From positions 145,320-209,319 of the forward strand of contig DBBV01000006.1 in the NCBI GenBank assembly GCA_002292375.1: a stretch of DNA of 64,000 bases. The letters run 5' to 3'. Positions 53,046-62,774 of this stretch are shown in pieces. Position 1 is the stretch's first letter. Each line of letters starts with the position of its first letter. Below the pieces are notes generated by a model. It did no database searches. It was not told the DNA's origin and saw nothing but the letters and a program-made list of their open reading frames with translations. The stretch comes from Methylococcaceae bacterium UBA975. GTDB taxonomy: Bacteria > Pseudomonadota > Gammaproteobacteria > Methylococcales > Cycloclasticaceae. The position numbers were made by a program, and so were the translations under genes.

Positions 53046-53816
53046 TTAGCGAGACGTTTTAGGTAGGCTGGTGTTGGGCGTTAGTAGCCAACGGCCAACT
53101 AAACAGGTGGTTGCAAGGTTCCAGACAATAACGGCGCCGCTGGGTAAATCAAACATAGCTGACACTAGTAGCCCAAGCGCATAGCCGCTTGCGCTAAGCA
53201 AAAACCCAACGAATAATGCTTTCCACCCCTTTAGGCCGATTGTCGCAAGCGCCGGAATTATTAAACTGGCGAAAACTAGGTAAATACCAACCAATTGTAC
53301 AGAAACGGTAACAGAAACGGCAAATAACGGGTAAAAGGCCGTCGGCCGATTAAACCTGAGCCAGGCGCCAAAAATAACAACCGACAACAGGGCCGGAAGC
53401 GCTAGCTGAGGCCAAGTTACCCATAAAATTTGTCCGACCAATAAGTCCTTTAATGACTCGCCGCCTTGAGGGTTATTGGCCAGTAGCAGAATGCTCGCTG
53501 TGGCGGCCAGCACGAACGTTACCCCGATGAGTGCTTCTTGTTGCTGCGGCCACTTTTTTTCCATTTGACTTAATAACCCAGCGCCGATAAGAGCGCTGAG
53601 CACAGCGATTATTTGCGCTTCCCAGCCATGCGCTTCGCCCGTGAGTCGCGTAGCGACCACAACACCTAAGCCTGCGATTTGGGCGATGGCAAGGTCAATA
53701 AAAATAATGCCGCGTTTCAGTACTTCTTGGCCGAGCGGTACGTGAGTAACTAATACCAGCAGGCCGGCTACGAAAGCCGGCGCAAGAATACTGATGTCGA
53801 TTGCTTCGATATTCAA
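53046..53816 (-). CDS. Zinc/manganese-type ABC transporter permease
   Basis: A 256-residue ABC-3 family permease with about seven hydrophobic helices; FIDLAIAQIAGLGVV and VFASLIIPALATIGL are family-like stretches. It overlaps the binding-protein gene upstream by four bases. Together with the cluster-9-type binding protein it should import zinc or manganese. No ATPase gene lies in this operon. Confidence 0.87.
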   Translation of the reverse strand: MNIEAIDISILAPAFVAGLLVLVTHVPLGQEVLKRGIIFIDLAIAQIAGLGVVVATRLTGEAHGWEAQIIAVLSALIGAGLLSQMEKKWPQQQEALIGVTFVLAATASILLLANNPQGGESLKDLLVGQILWVTWPQLALPALLSVVIFGAWLRFNRPTAFYPLFAVSVTVSVQLVGIYLVFASLIIPALATIGLKGWKALFVGFLLSASGYALGLLVSAMFDLPSGAVIVWNLATTCLVGRWLLTPNTSLPKTSR

Positions 53817-54724
53817 GGTGTCGTCTCAAGTAAGGTATTAATTAGACGATCAAACCATTGAAAAATATCCTCGCCATTAGCGACGCTGCTGGAAAGCGAA
53901 ATAACGGGGGTATTAGTTTTTTCGGACAGCCAACGCGCGGCGCGGTCACTTTGATAATCAGTATGGATAATAAAGTCTGCCGTTGTTGCGTGCACTTTCC
54001 CCAGCACTTGGCTTAGGTGCGTGCTGCTTGGCGGAATGCCTGATTTAGCTTCCAGTGTCGCTACTTTATTAAGTTTTAACCACTGCTCAAGGTAAATCCA
54101 AGTGTCGTGATGAACGACAACTTTTTTGCCTTGTAACGGTTTCGCTAGGGCTTCCCACTTTGCAATACTGCTGTCAAATCGCTGTATAAATAGGGTTAAT
54201 TGATGCTGATAATGCGTTTGATAGGCGGGGTCAATTGCACGTAGTGTTTTACTTAGACTTAACGCAATTTGCCTGATTCGGTAGGGGTCAAGATGAAAAT
54301 GTGGATTGCCAGCTGCGTGCACATCACCCATGCTGCGGTCGAGTCTAGTAGCTTGCTCTAGCAGTTGCACGTGCTCAGCTGCGCTAAAATGGCCGGGCTG
54401 ACCGTGCATGATTTTACCATTACCCGCCTTTCTGAGCAGTATGGGTAACCAGCCTACTTCAAGTTCCGCGCCGGTGCAAATCAATAGATCAGCATTACGA
54501 GCTTTGGCGATTAAACTGGGCCTAGCCTGAATATGATGCGGGTCTTGCTTAGCGCTGGTGGCGCTATAAACTGCTAGCCTTTCACCGCCAAGTTGTGTGG
54601 CTAGCGCCGCCCATTCCGGCTCGCAAGCAAATACATTGAGTGGGTCTTCAGTTTTTGCGTATGCAAGCGGTAACGACAGCAATGTAACGTAGCATAAAAG
54701 TACAGAGATTTTTTTATTCAGCAC
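53813..54724 (-). CDS. ZnuA-like metal-binding periplasmic protein
   Basis: A 303-residue cluster-9 binding protein with a signal peptide (LLCYVTLLSLPLAYA). Candidate metal ligands are His63/His64 (QDPHHIQ), NPHFHLDP (about 139-146) and Asp in IIHTDYQSD. It lacks the long His-rich loop of classical ZnuA. GTG start at 54724, with AGGAGA six bases upstream. Overlaps the permease gene by four bases. Confidence 0.87.
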   Translation of the reverse strand: MLNKKISVLLCYVTLLSLPLAYAKTEDPLNVFACEPEWAALATQLGGERLAVYSATSAKQDPHHIQARPSLIAKARNADLLICTGAELEVGWLPILLRKAGNGKIMHGQPGHFSAAEHVQLLEQATRLDRSMGDVHAAGNPHFHLDPYRIRQIALSLSKTLRAIDPAYQTHYQHQLTLFIQRFDSSIAKWEALAKPLQGKKVVVHHDTWIYLEQWLKLNKVATLEAKSGIPPSSTHLSQVLGKVHATTADFIIHTDYQSDRAARWLSEKTNTPVISLSSSVANGEDIFQWFDRLINTLLETTP

Positions 54725-54736
54725 GTCTGTCTCCTA

Positions 54737-56062
54737 TTAGTAGCTATGGCCGGTGTGACTGCCGATAGCGAAGGTGTATTGTAAAAACAGCTGGTTGTCG
54801 GTGTCGTTATACGATTTATCGTGATTCAGTTGTAAACGTATGCGGCTAAATTCGCTGGGTATCCATTCCAGCATCGCGCTGAGTCGTTGTGGCGTGTGGC
54901 CGTAGGTGAGTAGTCCAGCATCTGCTAGTAAGGGCAAATTACTGCCGTCATTATCGCTATCTAAGCTATCAAAACGCAGCGCGCTACGCCACGCGGGTAA
55001 GAATTTATACACAGCTTGGGCGTACCAGCCTGATTGTTTGCCGTTAAAGTCTGCGGTGTTAGTTAAAAGATTAATTTGCCCTTTTTCTTGGCGCTCAAAA
55101 TATTCAAATTGTAACTTGAGGTGACGGTTTTTTGGGTTACCGTTAGGTGCCCATTTGTAAACCCAGTCAATGCCGTTAATGCGACTCTTTCCCGAAAAAG
55201 CATACGCATCGACCAAGCCTTCGCTGCTGCGCTGATTAATATGGCCGGCTTGCCAGTGGTTAAGTCCTAGTTGCCAGCTGTGCTCTATCCCAATGTCATC
55301 GCCTATATTGATGAAGGCGCTCCAAGAGCCGACACCTTCGCGGTTTCTGGCGGCTGGAAAGCTATCACCATTAGCTAGCTCTAAGCCCAGCTGAAAAAAA
55401 ATATCGCTGGGTACAATATAGGTAGCTTGTAGGCCATCATTGGATAATTGATTGCCAAACAAGCCTCGGTAAATGAGAGGCGCATCGGCAAAATCCCAGA
55501 CGTGGGCGTGTTGAGCATTTAAATAACCGATGTCAGAAAAAAAACGTCCAGCTTTTAACGTGAGTCCGTCGGCTAAGTTTAACGTTTGGAAAAATACTTC
55601 TTCTACGCTCATTTCATCGCCACTAAAAGCCAACGTGGCTTCCGCATAAAACCTATCGTCAACATTGGAGGAGATGACGAGTTCTGACTCACCTACAGAG
55701 AACCCTGCCTGATCTAAGCCGGCCTCATCGTTCAGTGCAAACCCTGGCAGGTGGTAATCATCGGATGCATTAGATAACGAGGTATAGCGACCATCAAGCA
55801 CAAAGCTAATGGTTGGGTTAAAGTTATTTTGTCTGCGTGCCGGGTTGTTTGATTTGGCCAGCGGCGTGATTATTGTCGTCGATTGTGCAGCCTGTTGAGC
55901 TTTTATGAGCCCTGTTTCTAGCGCAAGAATACGTTGTTCGTAGTCTTGTTTCATTGCCGCAATCTGTTGTTGCAGCAACTTAATGTCATTGCTAGCAAGT
56001 GCAGGGTTAGTGTTCAGTAAAAAGGCCACAGAGGCAGCCGCAAATAATGCGTAACGCACCAT
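54737..56062 (-). CDS. Porin-like outer-membrane protein of the metal operon
   Basis: A 441-residue protein: signal peptide (ALFAAASVAFLLNTNPALA), a short coiled coil (about 25-60, LLQQQIAAMKQDYEQRI), then a beta-barrel body (GRFFSDIGYLNAQHAH, WYAQAVYKFLPAW, LFLQYTFAIG). Such porin-like proteins are common beside zinc-type ABC operons; an outer-membrane metal passage is inferred. AAGGAG lies a few bases before the ATG. It ends 12 bases before the binding-protein gene. Confidence 0.8.
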   Translation of the reverse strand: MVRYALFAAASVAFLLNTNPALASNDIKLLQQQIAAMKQDYEQRILALETGLIKAQQAAQSTTIITPLAKSNNPARRQNNFNPTISFVLDGRYTSLSNASDDYHLPGFALNDEAGLDQAGFSVGESELVISSNVDDRFYAEATLAFSGDEMSVEEVFFQTLNLADGLTLKAGRFFSDIGYLNAQHAHVWDFADAPLIYRGLFGNQLSNDGLQATYIVPSDIFFQLGLELANGDSFPAARNREGVGSWSAFINIGDDIGIEHSWQLGLNHWQAGHINQRSSEGLVDAYAFSGKSRINGIDWVYKWAPNGNPKNRHLKLQFEYFERQEKGQINLLTNTADFNGKQSGWYAQAVYKFLPAWRSALRFDSLDSDNDGSNLPLLADAGLLTYGHTPQRLSAMLEWIPSEFSRIRLQLNHDKSYNDTDNQLFLQYTFAIGSHTGHSY

Positions 56063-56133
56063 AGTATTTCTCCTTCGCTTAAATAGGGGGGGTACACAAC
56101 AGGCTAGTTGCCTTAGTTGTGATAAATGTAGGT

Positions 56134-56451
56134 CTAGCTTAAGCGGAAGAGTGGGGGTGCGCGAGCCTGTAGCCGGTATGCGCGGCGGCTAGTATAAGTC
56201 TCGGTAGATGCGTGTGCGCTAGACTCGTTAGTAAATTTCGGCGTAATAAAGCTAAAATCACCGGATATTGGTGAGTGAGCAGACTGACCAAGCGTAAAAA
56301 ATGTCTGACAGGAGTTTTGAGTCTTGTGAAAAGGGTGTTCAGCAGAGTGAGCGATTGAGATGAGTTGTGCCCAAAAAATAACAGCTGCCAGCAGTACAAG
56401 CTTAAGTGGGCTACGGGTTTGTTTAGTGAAGGTTGGAATGGCGCGGTTCAT
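56134..56451 (-). CDS. Small exported metal-binding-like protein
   Basis: A 105-residue protein with a signal-like hydrophobic segment (LVLLAAVIFWAQLISIA) followed by HSAEHPFHKTQNSC: His35, His39, His42 and Cys48 are possible ligands. It resembles the small 'zinc chaperone' proteins encoded beside zinc ABC transporters, which are little characterised. It is the first gene of the minus-strand metal operon, about 70 bases before the porin gene. The C-terminal third is low-complexity and basic. Confidence 0.55.
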   Translation of the reverse strand: MNRAIPTFTKQTRSPLKLVLLAAVIFWAQLISIAHSAEHPFHKTQNSCQTFFTLGQSAHSPISGDFSFITPKFTNESSAHASTETYTSRRAYRLQARAPPLFRLS

Positions 56452-56530
56452 AGCACCTAGTTTAACAGCGTTTGCTTAAAGCTAGTTAGCCTCGAATCCA
56501 AATTTCAACACGTCTGCTTTATGAATAGTT

Positions 56531-56576
56531 TGAAACGACGGACATCGTTTCAGCAATCGAAACGGCATTCTATAAT
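56531..56576 (+). promoter_or_regulatory. Palindromic operator with TATAAT upstream of tkt
   Basis: TGAAACGA (56531-56538) and TCGTTTCA (56545-56552) form a perfect palindrome with six bases between; a third TCGAAACG copy follows at 56557-56564. A perfect TATAAT lies at 56571-56576, placing the palindrome near -41. The half-sites match Cra/FruR half-sites, but are ten bases farther apart. The remainder of 56452-56790 has no convincing gene; a 64-codon frame there is probably chance. Confidence 0.4.
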
Positions 56577-56790
56577 TAAAGTACTACGGCCTGATTGCAG
56601 AGGCGGGGCTGTTTTTGTGAAAGTGAGAGCAGATCAAAAAACAAGGAAGTGTAAATGGACAACTGGGTTCCAGTGTTTTTTCTTACTGATTGTTTTGAAT
56701 TCTCTTCTTGGGTAGTTCAGTGTAAAATGCCGAGTTCTTGGAATTGGTGCTATGGCGCTGATTTAAAATAACGACTAACCTAAAGCGACT

Positions 56791-58794
56791 ATGAGCCAAA
56801 CACCTTCTCGTCAAACCCTGGCTAACGCCATTCGTGTCCTTAGTATGGACGCCGTTCAACAAGCTAAGTCAGGTCATCCCGGTGCGCCAATGGGAATGGC
56901 GGATATCGCAGAAGTGCTGTGGAATGATTTTTTGTCACACAATCCTGCTAACCCCCATTGGGTTAATCGTGATCGTTTTGTGTTATCCAATGGCCATGGC
57001 TCGATGCTGTTGTATTCGCTATTGCATTTATCGGGTTACGACTTGGATATGGACGAAATTCGCAACTTTCGTCAATTACACTCCAAAACACCGGGTCACC
57101 CTGAATACGGTTATGCGCCGGGCGTAGAAACCACCACAGGCCCCTTGGGCCAAGGCATCACCAATGCAGTTGGTATGGCGTTGGCGGAAAAAGTATTGGC
57201 GGCACAATTTAATAAGCCGGAATTCCCCGTGATTAACCACTACACCTATGCCTTTATGGGAGACGGTTGCTTGATGGAAGGGATCTCGCACGAGGCCTGC
57301 TCGTATGCGGGTACCTTAGGTTTGGGCAAGTTGATTGCATTTTGGGACGATAACGGTATCTCGATTGATGGGAATGTAGACGGTTGGTTTACCGACGATA
57401 CGCCCGCCCGTTTTGAGTCTTATGGGTGGCATGTGGTTCGTGATGTAGATGGCCATAATGCGGATGAGATTAAAAAAGCGATTAAACAAGCGAAAAAAGA
57501 AAGCAATAAGCCCACATTAATTTGTTGTAAAACGGTGATTGGCTCGGGCGCGCCAAATAAACAAGGCACGCACCACGTACACGGTGCACCTTTAGGTGCT
57601 GAAGAAATTGCGGCAACCAGAAAAGCCTTAGGCTGGACCGCGCCAGCGTTCGAAATCCCTAACCCAATTAAAGACGCGTGGGACGCAAACGATAAAGGCG
57701 AAGCAGCCGAAGAAAAGTGGGAGACCTTGCTGGAAGCTTACGTAGCTGAATACCCAGAATTAGCGGATGAGTTATTGCGCCGATTATCGGGTGAGCTAAG
57801 CGATGATTGGGAGCAAAAATCATCGGCGTTTATCCAAACGACACAAGAAAAGGGCGAAACCATCGCCTCACGAAAAGCTTCGTTGAACACCCTAAACGGT
57901 TTTGGCCCCTTGTTACCTGAGTTTTTAGGCGGCTCTGCTGATTTAACCGGCTCCAACTTAACCGAATGGACGGGTTGTACCGATGTAGACGGTAATAATG
58001 CTAATGGCAATTACTTGCATTACGGTGTGCGTGAGTTTGGTATGAGCGCGATTCAAAACGGCATTGCCTTACACGGCGGCTTTATTCCTTATGGCGCGAC
58101 TTTTTTAACCTTTTCCGACTACGCCCGTAATGCGGTGCGTATGGCGGCGTTAATGAAGTTACGCAATATTTTTGTTTATACGCATGACTCCATTGGTCTG
58201 GGTGAAGATGGGCCAACGCATCAATCAATTGAACACGTCTCCAGTTTACGCTTGATTCCTAATTTACACGTATGGCGCCCATGTGACGCGGTAGAGTCCG
58301 CGGTGGCTTGGAAGTGTGCAGTAGAAAGTGAAAACACCCCCTCAGCGCTTATTTTTACCCGTCAAAATGTGCAGCACCAAGACAGAACAGCCGAACAAGT
58401 AGCAGCGATTGCTAAAGGTGGCTATATCCTTAAAGACTGCGATGGCGAGCCTCAGCTTATCTTGCTGGGCACGGGATCAGAAGTTGAATTGGCCACCTCG
58501 GCAGCCGAAACACTGGCAGCCGACGGGATAAAGGTTCGCGTGGTATCCATGCCGTGTACGAATGTGTTTGATAAACAAGATGCCGTGTACAAAGAATCTG
58601 TTTTGCCAGCATCGGTCACTGCAAGAGCGGCGATCGAAGCCGGTTCAACGGCACTTTGGTATAAGTACGTGGGCTTGAACGGTGCGGTGATCGGTATCGA
58701 TTGCTTTGGCGAATCGGCACCAGCAGGCATCTTGTTCGAGCACTTTGGCATTACCGCCGACAAGCTCGTGGATGCCGCTAAAGGTTTGTTATAA
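56791..58794 (+). CDS. tkt: Transketolase
   Basis: TPP-dependent transfer of two-carbon units in the pentose phosphate pathway. The 667-residue protein has GDGCLMEGISHEA (TPP-Mg motif), the His-rich THHVHGAPLG, and the pyrimidine-domain stretch THDSIGLGEDGPTHQ. Intact and of standard length. It leads tkt-gap-pgk with 9- and 35-base gaps. Confidence 0.97.
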   Translation: MSQTPSRQTLANAIRVLSMDAVQQAKSGHPGAPMGMADIAEVLWNDFLSHNPANPHWVNRDRFVLSNGHGSMLLYSLLHLSGYDLDMDEIRNFRQLHSKTPGHPEYGYAPGVETTTGPLGQGITNAVGMALAEKVLAAQFNKPEFPVINHYTYAFMGDGCLMEGISHEACSYAGTLGLGKLIAFWDDNGISIDGNVDGWFTDDTPARFESYGWHVVRDVDGHNADEIKKAIKQAKKESNKPTLICCKTVIGSGAPNKQGTHHVHGAPLGAEEIAATRKALGWTAPAFEIPNPIKDAWDANDKGEAAEEKWETLLEAYVAEYPELADELLRRLSGELSDDWEQKSSAFIQTTQEKGETIASRKASLNTLNGFGPLLPEFLGGSADLTGSNLTEWTGCTDVDGNNANGNYLHYGVREFGMSAIQNGIALHGGFIPYGATFLTFSDYARNAVRMAALMKLRNIFVYTHDSIGLGEDGPTHQSIEHVSSLRLIPNLHVWRPCDAVESAVAWKCAVESENTPSALIFTRQNVQHQDRTAEQVAAIAKGGYILKDCDGEPQLILLGTGSEVELATSAAETLAADGIKVRVVSMPCTNVFDKQDAVYKESVLPASVTARAAIEAGSTALWYKYVGLNGAVIGIDCFGESAPAGILFEHFGITADKLVDAAKGLL

Positions 58795-58803
58795 GAATAA
58801 ACC

Positions 58804-59814
58804 ATGAGTATACGAGTAGCGATTAACGGGTTTGGCCGTATTGGCCGCCATGTGCTGAGGGCCTTATACGAAGCACAACGTAACGAGCAGCTGCAGATTG
58901 TTGCGATTAATGATATTCAGCCACTCGATATATCCGCACACCTATTACAGTACGACACCACCCATGGGCGTTTTGCTTGCCCAGTGAGTGTGGCAGGCGA
59001 TTCGCTTGTTGTTGCCGGTGATACGATCCGCTACCTCTCAGAGGCCAACCCAGTCAAACTGCCATGGAAAGCCATGAATGTAGATTTAGTGCTCGAATGC
59101 AGCGGCCAATTTAGTCAAGCCGAGCCGGCGTTTATGCACTGCCTTGCGGGTGCGAAAAAAGTACTCATTTCTGCACCGTCAGACGATAAAGTCGATGCGA
59201 CGATTGTCTATGGGGTGAATCATGAAACGTTAAAACCGGAACACAAAGTCGTATCGAATGGCTCATGCACAACGAATTGTTTGGCGCCGATGGCAAAAAT
59301 ATTGCAACAGACCGTGGGTATCGACAGTGGCCTGGGTACGGTTATACACGCTTATACTAACGACCAACGATTGACCGATTCGCACCACCCCGATTTACGT
59401 AGAGCGCGCGCGGCGGGCTTGTCGATTATTCCTACGCCAACTCGATCAGTAAAGGCGGTGGAACTGATTATTCCAGAACTAAAGGGTAAGCTAAACGGGC
59501 TTGCGATTCGGGTACCCACGCTCAATGTCGCCTTAGTGGACTTTACTTTTAGTGCCTCAAAAGACACGTCGGTGGAACAAATAAATCAGGCATTAAAAGC
59601 CGCCTCTAAGGAGGAGATGAAGGGCATCTTAGGTTTTAGTGACGTGCCATTGGTGTCGGTGGACTATAACCACTGCGCAGCGTCGTGTAGTGTTGATGCG
59701 TCCCAAACTATGGTGCAAAATCGACGTTTGGTGAAAGTGCAGGCTTGGTACGATAATGAATGGGGCTTTGCTAACCGATTGTTAGACACAGCTGCGGCAA
59801 TGATGTCGTGTTAG
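58804..59814 (+). CDS. Glyceraldehyde-3-phosphate (or erythrose-4-phosphate) dehydrogenase
   Basis: A 336-residue NAD-dependent aldehyde dehydrogenase of the GAPDH family. Catalytic Cys in SNGSCTTNCLAP, NAD-binding INGFGRIGRH, and WYDNEWGFANRLLD. The sequence has GAPDH-like HAYTNDQ and Epd-like HPDLRRARAAG features; in enterics the gene before pgk is epd. I cannot separate gap from epd with certainty, so no symbol is given. Confidence 0.9.
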   Translation: MSIRVAINGFGRIGRHVLRALYEAQRNEQLQIVAINDIQPLDISAHLLQYDTTHGRFACPVSVAGDSLVVAGDTIRYLSEANPVKLPWKAMNVDLVLECSGQFSQAEPAFMHCLAGAKKVLISAPSDDKVDATIVYGVNHETLKPEHKVVSNGSCTTNCLAPMAKILQQTVGIDSGLGTVIHAYTNDQRLTDSHHPDLRRARAAGLSIIPTPTRSVKAVELIIPELKGKLNGLAIRVPTLNVALVDFTFSASKDTSVEQINQALKAASKEEMKGILGFSDVPLVSVDYNHCAASCSVDASQTMVQNRRLVKVQAWYDNEWGFANRLLDTAAAMMSC

Positions 59815-59849
59815 CCAGCGCTCAATATAATGAATAAACGGTTTTAGAC

Positions 59850-61025
59850 ATGACGATTACTCTTATGCAAGACTTGGACTTATCCGGTAAACGGGTATTG
59901 ATTAGAGAGGATTTGAACGTACCGATAAAAGACGGTCAAGTTGTTAGTGATGCCAGAATTCGAGCAAGTTTGCCTACCTTGCAGCACGCGCATAAAGCGG
60001 GGGCTATGGTGATGATTATGTCGCACCTTGGGCGCCCTAAAGAGGGTGATTTTAACGAGGCATTCAGTTTAAAGCCCGTGGCCGAGCATCTATCAACCTT
60101 ACTGGGTTTGCCCGTCCGCTTAGAAAAACAGTGGATTGACGGCGTAGTTGGTAAAGCAGGTGATATCGTTTTATGCGAAAACGTACGTTTTAACCACGGT
60201 GAAAAAGCAGACGACGAGGCGCTGTCAAAAAAAATGGCTGCGCTGTGTGATGTATTTGTGATGGATGCCTTTGGTACTGCGCATCGCGCGCATGCCTCCA
60301 CTCATGGCGTGGCAAAGTTTGCACCAATTGCTTGTGCAGGACCGCTGTTATCAGCCGAGTTAGACGCCTTAGCAAAGGCTTTGTACGAGCCAGCGCACCC
60401 CATGTTGGCCATTGTGGGCGGGGCAAAAGTATCGACTAAGCTGACGGTGCTAGACGCGATGTTAGACAAGGTTGATCAACTGATTGTAGGCGGAGGTATT
60501 GCCAATACCTTTATCGCGGCTCAAGGTCACGCGGTCGGGCAGTCATTATACGAGCCGGATTTGATTGAGGTGGCTCAAGCATTAATGGCCAAAGCAGAAA
60601 AAAAGGGCACGTGTATTCCAGTGCCGGTAGATGTGGTGTGTGCAAAGGCTTTTTCAGAGACTGCACAGGCAAGCATTAAGCTGGTGACTGAAGTAGAGGA
60701 CGATGATCTTATCTTAGACGTAGGGCCGCAAACGGCCCAGCAGTATGCAGCCTTGGTTAAAGCCGCGGGTACCATTGTATGGAACGGCCCCTTAGGGGTG
60801 TTTGAATTTGATCAATTTGGCGAGGGAACAAAAGTTCTATCGCAGGCGATCGCAGAAAGTCGCGGTTTTTCTATTGCCGGCGGCGGCGATACGCTGGCCG
60901 CAGTCGATAAATATAAGATCGCCGACAAGGTGTCATATATTTCCACTGGCGGCGGTGCATTTTTAGAATTTCTTGAAGGTAAATCATTGCCGGCAGTCAG
61001 TGTACTGCAACTGCCCTCGAGCTAG
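59850..61025 (+). CDS. pgk: Phosphoglycerate kinase
   Basis: Interconverts 1,3-bisphosphoglycerate + ADP and 3-phosphoglycerate + ATP. At 391 residues it has REDLNVPIKDG, SHLGRPKEGDF, ENVRFNHGEK, the hinge and GGAKVSTKL, and the C-terminal GGGDTLAAV. The following gap 61026-61193 has a weak hairpin (GGCTG 61043-61047 / CAGCC 61065-61069) without a T tract. No fba or pyk follows, unlike many genomes. Confidence 0.97.
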   Translation: MTITLMQDLDLSGKRVLIREDLNVPIKDGQVVSDARIRASLPTLQHAHKAGAMVMIMSHLGRPKEGDFNEAFSLKPVAEHLSTLLGLPVRLEKQWIDGVVGKAGDIVLCENVRFNHGEKADDEALSKKMAALCDVFVMDAFGTAHRAHASTHGVAKFAPIACAGPLLSAELDALAKALYEPAHPMLAIVGGAKVSTKLTVLDAMLDKVDQLIVGGGIANTFIAAQGHAVGQSLYEPDLIEVAQALMAKAEKKGTCIPVPVDVVCAKAFSETAQASIKLVTEVEDDDLILDVGPQTAQQYAALVKAAGTIVWNGPLGVFEFDQFGEGTKVLSQAIAESRGFSIAGGGDTLAAVDKYKIADKVSYISTGGGAFLEFLEGKSLPAVSVLQLPSS

Positions 61026-61193
61026 TCATCTCGTTATTGTCGGGCTGTAGGTATTTAAGTCTAGCAGCCGTTCAATGCCTCATAGCTTAAAAGTTTATTG
61101 CAGCGCTATCCTTAAGTTATCCCCGCCTTTGCCGATAACAAACTTACGTAACAATAAAGAATACGAGCGCATAGGATAGTGCGTCTATAAGCC

Positions 61194-62774
61194 ATGAAAA
61201 AATCGACACGTGTATTAAATTATTTTTTTTTAATTGCCCTGTTGGCGCCTAGTTTGGCGCAAGCGGCGTTGTTCAATAAAACGGATAAAAGGCTTGAGGT
61301 TCGCGTGTTAGTGGATGTATCTGAGCGAATGAGGGTCAGCGACCCAGATAATCACCGGCTGTCGGCACTAAAATTATTCATTAAGCTACTACCCAATAGC
61401 GCACAAGCGGGCATTTGGATGTTTGATGGTGAAACAATTCAAATTATGAAACCCTCTAAATCGGGCATTTCCTGGAAGGCTCAGGCCTTAAAAAACATCA
61501 ATGTTATTCATTCAGATGGAAAAAGGGCTGACCTAGAACGGGCGATTGCGGTCGCCACCTTAGATTGGGTAGAGAGAGACAAATGGGCTAGTCGACATTT
61601 GGTTTTATTGACCGATGGCAAGATTACTTCGGGCGGTACAAAAAGAAAAAACCAGGATTCCAAAGAACGAGTGCTTAACCACCAAGTCGAAAACTTGAAG
61701 GCCGCTGACGTTAGCGTGCACACCATTGGTTTTTCAGAAGATGCGGATAAAGAGTTTTTAGATGCGATTGCTAGTCGCACGATAGGTTGGTTTGATGTGG
61801 CTAAAACAGCGGATCAATTAGAACGAGCGATGCTAAGGGTCAATAAGCGTTTGGTTGAAAAAAACAGTATTCCCTTAGTGGCAAATAAATTTATTGTTGA
61901 TGATACGGTCAGGGAGTTTACTGCCGTGGTGTTTAGGAAAAAAGGGTTTGGAACGACTCAATTAGATGACCCCGAAGGCTTAGATTTTGGCCGTGGTAGT
62001 AAGCGATATGGTGTGACTTGGCATACTGAGAAAAAATTTGACATCGTTACCGTTACAGCTCCAATGGAAGGTGAGTGGCGCTTAATCGCGGCGGCTGACC
62101 CCGATAACGAAGTGTTTATTACCACGAATTTACAAATGGCGGTTGATGAGATGCCGAAGGAAGTCTACGCAGGTATCAATACGCGGGTGAAAATGCTGTT
62201 GACGGATAAGACCAAGCTACTGACTAACAGTAACTTTTTAAATACGATTAAGGCGACTGTCGAAATAAAAAACAAACGTGGCGATATAGACATCATTGAT
62301 ATGCAACAAGACATGATAAATAACGGTTATTTTTTTGTTGATATTGGTAAAGAACTAAAGGTAGGGCCGTATGAAATGGTGGTAAAAGCTGTCGGTAATA
62401 CGATGGAGAGAATCGAAACCTTGTCCTTTCATGTATTGAAGAAACCAAAAGTTAAGCGAGTAGAGGTTAAGCCTGTTTTTAAGCAAGTCCTTGCGGATGC
62501 GGGCATTGTGTTACCGAAAGAAGGACTGACGGAGGATCAAGTTTTTGCATGTCCTGATTTATCTAAGCTATTAATGGGTGCAGAAGGCTGCCCTGTGGTT
62601 GAAAACCAGGTAATAGGAGAAGAGGCAGAAGAAGGATCAAATTGGCTCGTCACCGCGATGGTCGTATTGTTGATTAACCTGCTAATCGGTGCGGGTGGGT
62701 TTTTCGGTTTTAAATGGTATAAAAAGAAGTCCATCGCAGAGGATGAGGCGCTGGTTAATAAATTATCCGTGTGA
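61194..62774 (+). CDS. VWA-domain membrane protein (TIGR03503-like)
   Basis: A 526-residue exported protein: signal peptide (LNYFFLIALLAPSLAQA), VWA domain (about 35-220), a large beta-rich periplasmic region, and one membrane helix (about 484-506) with a basic cytoplasmic tail. RVLVDVSERM stands where related proteins have DVSGSM: the MIDAS DxSxS reads D41-V-S43-E-R45, so metal binding may be changed. LLTDGK is present. It resembles the gammaproteobacterial TIGR03503 family, whose function is unknown. Its stop overlaps the next gene by four bases. Confidence 0.8.
   Translation: MKKSTRVLNYFFLIALLAPSLAQAALFNKTDKRLEVRVLVDVSERMRVSDPDNHRLSALKLFIKLLPNSAQAGIWMFDGETIQIMKPSKSGISWKAQALKNINVIHSDGKRADLERAIAVATLDWVERDKWASRHLVLLTDGKITSGGTKRKNQDSKERVLNHQVENLKAADVSVHTIGFSEDADKEFLDAIASRTIGWFDVAKTADQLERAMLRVNKRLVEKNSIPLVANKFIVDDTVREFTAVVFRKKGFGTTQLDDPEGLDFGRGSKRYGVTWHTEKKFDIVTVTAPMEGEWRLIAAADPDNEVFITTNLQMAVDEMPKEVYAGINTRVKMLLTDKTKLLTNSNFLNTIKATVEIKNKRGDIDIIDMQQDMINNGYFFVDIGKELKVGPYEMVVKAVGNTMERIETLSFHVLKKPKVKRVEVKPVFKQVLADAGIVLPKEGLTEDQVFACPDLSKLLMGAEGCPVVENQVIGEEAEEGSNWLVTAMVVLLINLLIGAGGFFGFKWYKKKSIAEDEALVNKLSV

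Noticed and set aside
56521..56715. 64-codon open frame before tkt
   Set aside because: Covers the palindrome and TATAAT, has basic low-information sequence and no ribosome site; likely chance.
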